Assembly (NCBI GenBank): GCA_947172415.1
Contig: OX359194.1
Coordinates: forward strand, 8,394,401 to 8,458,400
Source of the DNA: Chondrosia reniformis
Lineage: Eukaryota > Porifera > Demospongiae > Chondrillida > Chondrillidae
Length of the DNA stretch: 64,000 bases
Direction of reading: 5' to 3'
The notes beneath the pieces are model-generated. The model made no database searches. It saw only the letters and a list, made by a program, of their open reading frames with translations, and was not told where the DNA came from. Positions 37,001 through 45,889 of this stretch are shown piece by piece; the first letter of the stretch is position 1, and every line of letters begins with the position of its first letter. The position numbers and the translations under genes are program-made.

Positions 37001-38466
37001 GATGGGAGGAGGAGAGGGCAGATGGGAGGAGGAGAGAGCAGATGGGGGGAGGAGAGAGCAGATGGGAGGAGGAGAGAGCAGATGGGGGGAGGAGAAGGCA
37101 GATGGGGGGAGGAGAGGGCAGATGGGAGGAGAGAGCAGATGGGGGGAGGAGAAGGCAGATGGGGGGAGGAGAGGGCAGATGGGGGGAGGAGAAGGCAGAT
37201 GGGGGGAGGAGAGGGCAGATGGGAGGAGGAGAGAGCAGATGGGGGGAGGAGAGGGCAGATGGGGGGAGGAGAGAGCAGATGGGGGGAGGAGAAGGCAGAT
37301 GGGGGGAGGAGAGGGCAGATGGGAGGAGAGAGCAGATGGGAGGAGGAGAGGGCAGATGGGGGGAGGAGAGGGCAGATGGGAGGAGAGGGCAGATGGGAGG
37401 AGGAGAGAGCAGATGGGAGGAGAAAGCAGATGGGAGGTTTGCCAAAACTCACAAGAGGTAATTCTAAGTTATTCTCTTTAAGCAACTCATTCCTTAAAGA
37501 TAGTTTATAGGTTGTTGCTTCTTCTAAAGTAATGAACCATTAATACATTTCACATCCACACACGTCCACATACATATACACACATACACATGTATATAAA
37601 ATAGATGAGGTGCATGACAGAATATGAGATATTGACACTAGACACTGCGTCTTTGGAGTGTGTGTAGTACACCAAGGTCATGTGTGTGGATCATGTCAAA
37701 ACACATTGAGGAACCTACCACTTTTTGGTGTGTCAAAACTACAAAGAGAGAAATAGAACAACATCTCACACCATGTCAGCAACACTTCTGTACTACTCAA
37801 TTGCATCACACTACTATTCGCTGAGTACACGACATTGTAGAGACGTCTGTTTGAGCTAATTCAAAACTCTCAACAATGTCTTCCCAGGTCACAGCTCGAT
37901 AATAAATTAACATTCCTACGTACCTTTCCGGAGTGAGAGCTAGCGAACTACTAGGAGAAAATAACTGTTTCCTTGTAAACGCTTCAGAAAGTCTACTTGG
38001 AATAAACCTGCAAATGAGAAATAAAGAGCTGATGAAATATCTGCATAATCGCACATTCCTTGGGCTAATTAAAACTGGTATCGCTTTGTGGTTGGGCAAG
38101 TTTAATCGCGTAAAGCACAGCTCATCCTTTTCACAATTGTTGGAAGCAAAATTTAATGACTTTGAAGGGCAAAGAAGAATATCCCCTGCTGTGTTGTACA
38201 TTAGTTTTGGTATTCAAAGCATTAAAAGGTTATCATTTTTGCGTCTTTTCAACCTGTACCCCATCACAGTATGCCTCACCTGTCCGCGTTCTCTCTACTT
38301 CCCGGAGACTTTGGAGAATTGGGAGTCAGATACGGTAACATAGGTCGTGGTGGAGACTAGACGGAAGACGAACAAATTAAATAAAAATTATATCATTCAA
38401 TTATCGAGCCGTTCTACCCACCGAAGGAGTTGTACCGAAGACCGCCTCTTCGCTGTCATATTCCAT
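34042..38466 (-). CDS. FZR1: Fizzy-related protein (Cdh1), APC/C activator
   Basis: Exons: 38466-38422, 38356-38280, 38007-37924, 37738-37719, 37523-37453, 36400-36279, 36215-36188, 36115-35897, 35783-35295, 34727-34584, 34264-34172, 34083-34042 (477 aa; human 496). The N-terminal C-box ADRFIPSR (about residues 39-46) and the KLSLRNELL segment are recognisable. The SPRK linker and PYRVLDAPDLQDDFYLNLLD lead into seven WD40 repeats (about 150-465), including ASGGNDNKLFVW, ASGGGTADKTIRFWNT and GAGDETLRFW. Family role: activating and giving substrate choice to the anaphase-promoting complex in late mitosis and G1. The C-terminal dipeptide is Leu-Arg rather than the usual Ile-Arg. Two introns hold large minisatellites, and the 567-nt intron between the last long WD40 exons is open in frame. 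Confidence 0.96.
34785..35270. repeat. 20-bp minisatellite, about 24 copies, in an open FZR1 intron
   Basis: Unit CACAGGTAAAGGGGAGGGGC. On the coding strand it stays stop-free, encoding a Pro/Leu/Trp-rich 20-residue repeat if the intron is retained. Confidence 0.95.
36424..37440. repeat. Purine-rich minisatellite array, about 1 kb
   Basis: Units of 15-18 bp of the type GGAGGAGAGAGCAGATGG, roughly 60 copies, inside an FZR1 intron. Nearly pure purine on the plus strand. Confidence 0.95.
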
Positions 38467-38703
38467 TGTAACTGCTGAGTATATAGATATTGGTATACGT
38501 CCAGTTTCGGCTAACACAGAGATACAGGGAACGAGTTACTGGCATACAATGGTAATCCTGATTGAACTCGACAATTTAAAGCGGCCATAATGGGCGGTAC
38601 TCAAGCATTCGTTACTATGGTAACCGTGGTGATCGGAGGTAAATTTAAAATCCAATAATATAACAAATGACAAGCTATTGATGCGTAAGTTTCGACAGTT
38701 GAG
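38467..38703 (-). promoter_or_regulatory. FZR1 promoter and CENP-C 3' UTR
   Basis: 237 bp between the CENP-C stop and the FZR1 ATG. No specific element recognised. Confidence 0.45.
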
Positions 38704-41700
38704 TTAGGAATTGATCTTGTCTCTTACATACAAGAGTGAAGCTGGTTCGGTTCCCGTGTTGTGAAACCCGTAATTGATATCTAAAGAGAAGATTTACATA
38801 AATCTAGTGACTGCTCATTATGAAACATGAAATCACTTCAACTCACTTTCAGGGATCCAAAATCGGCTGATTGCTTTGACTGGGAGCTTGTTCTCCTGCA
38901 TGTTCACCTCCAGTGAACCGCACAATAAAATAAATACCTAATAAATCAGTCAGTAATATACTAACTTAATGTGTCATTGTAATCTATTGAAACGTACTTA
39001 CCAAATTAGAGCCTTGAGTGTTCTGAACAGGTTTGTCACAACCGGGTCTAAGAATGAGACTTCCGACACTGCAGGTTTCTGATGCAAACATTGGCACTAT
39101 GATTAAGGAATCTTCTTTTGAAGCGGTTGAGCCATCAGACAACTTCTTCTTGCAGCTGCTCAAATGTCTTGAAAACTCTAAAACAGAAATACATTTATTT
39201 TATCATTATTGAATACATTAGCTGCATCGGTACATAATGAGTATTGTATATTAATAGTTACATGTACTGTATATAAGTAGTATCCTTACCAATATCAATA
39301 ATCTGATCACCTTCAGTTAATGAAAGGTCACATGGTTCCTCAGTATTCTCTGAAAACATCATCTGCATACAATACACATGAACATGGCGGTGATATATCA
39401 ATCTTATATTCCACTAATTCAGCATATTGTATAGCGGGAAAATTTGGCAAGGACTTAAATTTGGTGATTTGGCGAGTAGTTTGAAGCTCGCCAAATTTAA
39501 TTCTTAGCCAAATTCGCAAATGCAGCTATTGATCTTAAATGTAACGGTACATTACGGGGCAATCTGCCAAATATAAAACTTGCCAAATGCTAAAATTGGG
39601 CATTTTGCCAAATATATTGCCTCCAAATTTTCCCACTATACGATAAACATAGATATGTACGTATGTAGGTACTGAAACATGGCCTTGTACCTCTAGAAAC
39701 TGCTTGGAGAAGGACTGCCTACCAGCTGCGGGAAAGAGAGGATTTAATTAGAACTAGTTCAACAATTTCTATTTTAGTCGACAGCACTAATTACACAGAT
39801 ATGTACGTACGTACCTACAAATGAAAAATCTAATACATTATACACCATTTTCCTATATGCTGTGCCTATTCTGTAAAAAAGCCTATAGGGGAACTACATA
39901 CGTATGTACAAGGCAACCTTGAGGCTTTATATTGTATATCATCAGTCAAAAGTCCTAAATATGTAATTCTCACCAGGCCTTCCAACTGCTCTCCTCTTTG
40001 CTTTTTGGGGCTCCTTCTTGTTTATAGGCTCTCCCACGCCAATCACAGTCTGAATAAGGTTCTGATCCACTTGGTAAATGTACTGATGGTTCTGTTCCAG
40101 CCTTGGGACCCTGGTACGCTTGCTTCTCCGTTTCCCTGGTGTCACCCCTGTCCTGCCCTTCAGTGGCTTCATGTGGTACTTGTTACCACCCATCGACTTG
40201 ATAACCTGACTCTGGTTCAGTCCAATGTCCTTCTGCACGGGAGTAAAGCAGTCCAGTCTGTGATCCTTGGGCTCCAGGGGAGTATTTATCCCCGACAGCT
40301 CCTCCTCCTCCTCCTCCTCCTCCGCATCTTCGCTTGAATCCTCACTCAGTTCCTCCCCCTGAATGTCTTCGTTGATGTTGTAGGTCGTGTCGTCTAAAGA
40401 CGAGTCTGAAGCCGGGGTAGATGGGGTCTGAGACTTCTTGCTAGGATGTTTAGCGGGTTGATGTTTCTTTATTCCTCTTTTTTGTGGTAAAACAGAGCTT
40501 ACCTGTACCTCAGTGCCATAACTGCCTGAGGTCTCATTATTGCTAGTAAGTGGCTGCTCTTGTCTGCGTGATGAGTAGAGAGATATTTCCACATGATTGC
40601 AACCACTCACAATTGAGCTTGGTGAGTCAGGTCTACTACTCTGCCCAACGGAGCCACTGTCCACCTCTGCTGCACCATCCTCAGTAATGTCAGCAATGAT
40701 GGTTAACGCACTGTTTCGCATGCTCTCCAGTTTTCCCAAAATTTGAGATTCAGAGTTGACAAACTTTGGAATTACCACTTTAGGATTCATTTTGGGGTCA
40801 ATAATGGCAGAGGGGGAGACAGTGATGGTATCCAAATTGCTTGCTTCAGCATCTGTGACCCTTTTTCTTCCAGTGGTTCTCCTCAAACTATACTTATCAT
40901 TCTTGGTTGACTTGGGTTGAGGAGTCAACCCTATGTGTGTCGAAGATGTGTACAAGGTAGTGTCACTTCCATCAAGCTGTTCTACTGATTCAGTTTGTGG
41001 TGGAAAGGGACCTGATACAGACGTCTCAGTTGCACTAGATTTGCTTTTTACAGAATCTTTCTGCAGAATAACACCAAAAGTAACATTTTTAACAAAAAAA
41101 TCCTTATCAGATTGGAGACTATGCATAGGTAGGTACGTATGTAAATTGGATCAGGATACGTTTATTCGTTCTTCATGCACTTTATTGTTTCTTCTCCACC
41201 GGTTCAAGTTGATACACACGTGGCAGACACATCCCCCACTCCAATGCTCCAGAGGATACATACACACATGTACACACTAACTGAAGTAGTATCTACATAC
41301 TTTAACACGTTTTTTGCTTGAAACTGTATTTTTCGAGGGTGACTTCCTCGTTGATTTTGGTTTTGGCATGGTCACTCTGCAGAAGAGAACAGAAGTGAAC
41401 ATACGTACGTAGGTCATCGGGGTATGCACAGGTCATGATTGCAACACAACATCCAACAGACCACGGTTATGAGTTCAACCAACCTTCGTCTCCGCTTCCT
41501 TTTTTTAGTAGTAGTTTTCTTAGTCCTCGATGGTCTCAGCTCCTCTTCCTCCTCCTCCTCCTCCAGGTCACTGGCCATGGTAGTGAAGTGCAAACCCCTT
41601 CTAATGGTGTTCATACTTCCCTCATTGACATCATGCTCATCACTGAATAAGGCATCTTCCAGATCCAATTCCTTGGTCCTATTAGAACTCTTACGCAATG

Positions 41701-43013
41701 CAGCAGTGGCCTTTATAGCAGTAGCCCTTTTGCTTCTAGTTTCATACTCCCTACGGCTGGATAGAGTAGCTCTCTTGGAATGCCTCTTTGTGCTGACATG
41801 ATCTCCTTCTGATGTGGAGCCCTGAGGTATCACCAATGTCTTGTCCCCAGACAGAGGTGAACCTGTGGTGGGTCCACTTTGTATAGTTGACTGCTCTTCA
41901 GCTCTCACTGAATCCAGCAGAATACTGTCCTCAGTCAAAGGAAGTCTGGATGAGGAACTCTGTAGAGTCAACGGCATCCCCTGGTCAGTTTCATCTTCAT
42001 CAGAGTTTGAGGCAAATTTGTACTTTGACCTCTGGGTGCTACTACGAGTTCTCCTCCCACTCCCAGTGACATTGGTCACCTCTGACTCGCTCGTCTCCTC
42101 AGTACCAACTATGAGAGAGTCTACTTCCTTCTCTTCCACTCCCTCATCATCCTCTCCACCTGTCACAAGATCCACTTCACTATGAGAAGTTCCTTCAAAC
42201 GGTGTCATCCCCTTGGATACTGCTGGGGTACTTGTTTGCTTTAAAGCACTTTTCGGCTGACTTGATCTGCCTCTCTGCTTTGTGCTTGCTCTCCTCTTGG
42301 ACCTTCTTCTTCTCACCTGGCTCTCTGCATCCTCGGAACTACCAAACTTCTCATTTACCCAGGCATCAAACTTTGAATCAACACTATGCTCATCAATCTC
42401 TACACCAGTCTTCTCCAGCTGGTAGAGGCTGAAACCTATACTACTGCCTCTCTTCCGTAAGGAATCCGTCTTCCTCCCTTTAACTTCAGACACAGTAAAA
42501 GCTGATTTACCTTGAGACACTGTGATTTGCGGGTCTTTGGACGGAGAATCCGTTACCTTAGCGACAGGCTCAGCTAGTCGAGCAGAATGTCTTGAGCTAC
42601 TTTTATGTTTCGATGCTGACTTTTGTTTTTCTTTTTGAGTCTTGGCCTTGGCAAGGAGCCATTTTGAAAAGGTTTCGTCATCTGAGGCTAAAAGATAGCA
42701 AATTACATATCCACACTCAGTCTGGATGTTGACCATATTTGGTTATTAGTAATAAGGTTCTAAGTATTGGTTGGGAACTGCATTAATAGCATCAAATATA
42801 AAGGTTCCTTAACGAGTTCCCTTACGTACACCTAAGGGGCGCTTAAGTGGGTAATACACTAGTCAACTTACACGATTCCGATTCCGACTGTGTACTAGAA
42901 AGAAATGAAAAAAAATTATTTCAAACACCCACACTTAAAACTACCACTACACGTACATTTACATTTACAACTTACTAAAATGAAGGATAGCTTTTCCGTA
43001 CAGATTTCGCCAT
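38704..43013 (-). CDS. CENPC: Inner kinetochore protein CENP-C
   Basis: Exons: 43013-42976, 42894-42872, 42687-41484, 41376-41301, 41060-39974, 39725-39691, 39362-39290, 39177-39002, 38937-38847, 38780-38704 (959 aa; human 943). Most of the protein is Ser/Lys/Glu-rich and disordered, with acidic runs near 41560 and 40310. A CENP-C-motif-like segment GKRRSKRTRVPRLEQNHQY lies around residues 755-775. The C terminus (about 846-959) has the Mif2/CENP-C cupin pattern: SVGSLILRPG, LVFILLCGSLEVNMQ, then RFWIPESNINYGFHNTGTE and a final strand. Family role: binding centromeric nucleosomes and bridging to the outer kinetochore, with dimerisation through the cupin. The usual tryptophan of the CENP-C motif is missing. 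An intron carries a 213-bp MITE-like element and another a dispersed repeat. Confidence 0.88.
39429..39641. mobile_element. MITE-like element with terminal inverted repeats
   Basis: Left end GTATAGCGGGAAAATTTGG and right end CCAAATTTTCCCACTATAC are inverted repeats over about 19 bp with one mismatch. The 213-bp interior has further subterminal CCAAAT/ATTTGG copies and no coding capacity. Sits in a CENP-C intron. A target-site duplication is not clear. Confidence 0.7.
39820..39897 (-). repeat. Dispersed short repeat, copy B
   Basis: Reverse orientation to copy A: ATGAAAAATCTAA then CCATTTTCCTATATGC, GCCTATTCTGTAAAAAA and GCCTATAGGGGAACTA. Located in a CENP-C intron. Confidence 0.65.
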
Positions 43014-43212
43014 AATTTCAAAAATTGCAGTATATTTGTCTATCTAAATCTCAAAATCCTGCATTTTAAAATTATTTATGCACAATGGTAGTCAAACAAA
43101 ACTAATTTGCTAACCTCTAAGAAGTTATTCTCTTGTCGAATTCCCTAGCGCCTAGGCCCTATCTTTGGACATTTTGAAAAAGGCTTGGACGCGTGGCACG
43201 TGATCTGTAAAA
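43014..43212. promoter_or_regulatory. Bidirectional promoter CENP-C / ATP synthase delta
   Basis: The two start codons lie back to back, 199 bp apart. The segment must serve both 5' UTRs and both promoters. Confidence 0.55.
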
Positions 43213-44080
43213 ATGGCGTCACTCTCTCATGCCCTTCGAAGAGGCTGGACAACTGCTGTAAGGATAGCGAGGCTTCGAGCCTACTCCACAGAAACGACTA
43301 TACCAGAAGGAATGATGCCTCTTACATTTGCCTCATCGTCAAAAGTGAATAACTGAGTTTGATGTAAAAAAAGCTTTATATTGGATTTTATTTATTCTCT
43401 GCATTTAGGCATTTTATAATGGAGCACCAGTGAAGCAGGTTGATATTCCTTCTCAGTCAGGATCCTTTGGTATCCTTCCCGCGCACGTTCCGGCCATTAC
43501 CAACCTAAAGCCAGGCGTTGTGACAGTATATGAGGAGTCAACCACTAATAAATACTTTGGTAATTTTTAATGTACATCTCATTGTACCATTCTGAAGTAG
43601 CCATTTATCAGATGTATTAATTGTATCAATCAATCAATCAGCACCATAGCTTATCTCCTATGCAGGAGGTTGCCGCTATATATGTACAATAATTAATACT
43701 ACAATTTGAGTTTGTACTATAATGCTCCAGTATTGCTCAGTAGCAGGTGTATTAATTGTATCCCATTCTATATACATGTGATATACATTACATGCAGCAG
43801 ATGAATGCTACCATATTTGGTGGGGGTGCAATGTGATTGACATTATGTGCTGTCCAATGTAGTGAGTAGTGGTGCAGTTACCATTAACGAGGACAGTTCT
43901 GTTCAGATACTGACAGAGGAGGCTTGCTCATTGGAAGACATTGACCCAACAGCTGCCAGGACGGGACTGGAGCAGGCTCAGGCGAGGGTCTCATCAGCAG
44001 GATCAGAGAGGGACAAGGCGGAGGCGGCCATTGGAGTCGAGTTTTATGAAGCTCTAGTCCATGCTCTAGAAGGACACTAG
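43213..44080 (+). CDS. ATP5F1D: ATP synthase F1 delta subunit, mitochondrial
   Basis: Exons: 43213-43344, 43409-43559, 43863-44080 (166 aa; human 168). The N terminus MASLSHALRRGWTTAVRIAR is an Arg/Ser-rich mitochondrial targeting peptide. The beta-sandwich follows, with PLTFASSSKAFYNG, VDIPSQSGSFGILPAHVPAI and LKPGVVTVYEE. Two C-terminal helices are seen (SLEDIDPTAAR onward, ending ALVHALEGH). Family role: central stalk of the F1 motor with gamma and epsilon. All splice phases agree. Confidence 0.95.
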
Positions 44081-44287
44081 CTAACTAAATATTACGACTG
44101 TCACATGAACAGTATCTATTATATTGTATTAAAATAGTGTAGTACTATCAGTATAATAGTCAGTGTTTGTTGTTATAAATCTATTGTTAAAGGCTAATTT
44201 AGTGAGTGTCTCGAGTTGTAGACTTTATAGCTACATCTAAAATGTGACGCCATTTTAAAGTGGGTCTAAGTAGGGGCGTTTCGTAAG
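44081..44287 (+). other. Gap between ATP synthase delta and kinase genes
   Basis: 207 bp holding the 3' UTR of the first gene and the promoter and 5' UTR of the second. No extra coding exon with a signal peptide could be found here. Confidence 0.55.
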
Positions 44288-45830
44288 ATGTCCATTGCAG
44301 AATATTTCCAAAGAAATTATTTTATTTTCCAGGTAGTCCTTGGTCTAGTGATTGGCCTTGGTTGTCTGTTCCTTCTGATAGTCTACACCGGTTTAGTGTC
44401 ACTCTGCGCTCTCTTCTTCAGGAAGAGATGCAAGTGCAGGGCGTCGGAGAACCAGCCCCAGGGGCTTGGGGATCTGAGGACGGAGGAAGACCTGCAAAGG
44501 ATCATCAGTCGGGATCATTTCAGTATCGAAATGGGGGTCATTAGCAATAAGACCGCAATCGCCTCCGAAAATTCGGTTCACAATCCTGCATTTGTAAGTC
44601 TTGAATCCAAAGAACGAAATAAAGAATTTCCAAAGTCAAATATTTGCATTTTAAAAGAATTAGGAGAGACGACATTTGGTCCCATATACCGGGGAGAAGC
44701 GACGGGATTAAGCGATGAAGAGTTATCGACCTCCGTTCTCATAAAGACGCTGAAACTGGGCTCATCGAAGAAGGTTTTGGAAGAGTTTTCGAAGGAACTG
44801 CGTATTGTAGCGGAATTCGACCATCCCAATCTGCTTCCTCTGTTGGGTGCGTGCACCAGAGACGAGCCAAAGTACCTCATCTACGAGTACCTAGAATACG
44901 GCACGTTGAAGCACTTTCTACAGTCTACTGCAGCAGCGATATCTGCAATGGAGGAAGTTCTAGACGTGACGGCTGATGATGGGCCGGGCACACCCATCAA
45001 GTGTCATCCGGTCCTTGACTATACCACCCTCCTGAGCTTTGGAGTGCAGATAGCCTCCGCAATGGACTACCTACACGAGAAGGAGTTTGTTCATCAGGAT
45101 CTTGCAACCAGAAATGTTCATGTGAGCAACAAGCATATTAGTAAGCACCTGAAAATGGAGCAGAAGAGTATTGAGAAGGTTTATGTATCCTCAACGCAAG
45201 CTCTCGCTAGTTTTAGTTCCCTATAGGCCTTTTACTATTAAGAATGTTACTGCAACATATTGCTTGTTTAGGACCACTCCCCCAGATTAGGGTCTTCCCC
45301 TTTCTCCTGTTCAGGTGAGCAACAACATGACAGTGAAGATTGCCAACTTTGGATTTAGCAGGGACATCCGGTCAGGTGACTACTATCACATGACTGAGAT
45401 CAAAGACAAGCTCCTCCCCATTCGCTGGTTGGCACCGGAGACCCTTAAGGAAGGGATATATTCTCCCGAGTCTGATGTGTGGGCCTTTGGTGTAGTCTTG
45501 TGGGAGATATTTGGGGCTGGCCAGATGCCCTATAAGTCTCTTAGCAATCCAGAGGTCATTCAGCGGATCTTGAAGTTCAAGTACATACCAAAGAGAGAAG
45601 ACTGTCCAAACGAGGTGTACAAGGTTATAGTCAGTTGTTGGCAAAGGGACCCACAAGCAAGACCCACCTTTAGTGACTTGAGGAGGGAGCTGTCCCATTT
45701 GGAAGCAAGTACTAACAAAATGAGTAGCAAGGGATGGTCTCTGCGGAAGAAACTAAGAACTGCTGTGCAGAGAACCCCAAAAACTCCAAAGTCTGTTAAA
45801 TCAGTCCAGTCACTAGATCACATTCAATAA
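44288..45830 (+). CDS. Single-pass membrane tyrosine (pseudo)kinase, ROR-like, almost no ectodomain
   Basis: Exons: 44288-45121 and 45315-45830 (449 aa). About a dozen residues precede one transmembrane helix (about 13-44), then a basic stop-transfer (RKRCKCR) and a juxtamembrane region. The kinase domain runs about 117-415. The glycine loop is ELGETTFGPIYRG, lacking the first two glycines. The beta-3 lysine (K153 in VLIKTLK) and alpha-C glutamate (E170) are present. The catalytic loop is FVHQDLATRN (HRD changed to HQD, Asp271 kept). The DFG motif is NFG (Asn289). WLAPETLKEG and DVWAFGVVLWEIF are intact. Loss of the DFG aspartate predicts weak or no catalysis. The closest pattern is ROR/MuSK/Trk-type kinases. 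Only 207 bp separate it from the preceding gene, so a missed exon for a large ectodomain is unlikely. The basic C-terminal tail has repeated TPK/SVKS segments. Confidence 0.85.
45185..45240 (+). repeat. Dispersed short repeat, partial copy C
   Basis: GTATCCTCAACGCAAGCTCT then TTTTAGTTCCCTATAGGCCT matches the left part of copy A. Located in the single intron of the kinase gene. Confidence 0.5.
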
Positions 45831-45889
45831 TTACAATACACTTTGTCCTTGAGACTAAAATACTAATTTGTAAAGCTCTTGCATGCAGA
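45831..45889. other. Very short convergent gap
   Basis: Only 59 bp lie between the stop codons of the plus-strand kinase and minus-strand DSCC1. Their 3' UTRs almost certainly overlap as sense and antisense. Confidence 0.7.

Noticed and set aside
36421-37485. 354-codon minus-strand reading frame rich in Ser/Pro/Leu
   Set aside because: It is the purine/pyrimidine minisatellite of an FZR1 intron read without stops; only its first codons are the real FZR1 exon 37523-37453.
36403-37510. Several plus-strand frames of Glu/Arg/Gly/Met repeats
   Set aside because: Same array read on the other strand; several frames are open at once, and there is no splice context or non-repetitive coding.
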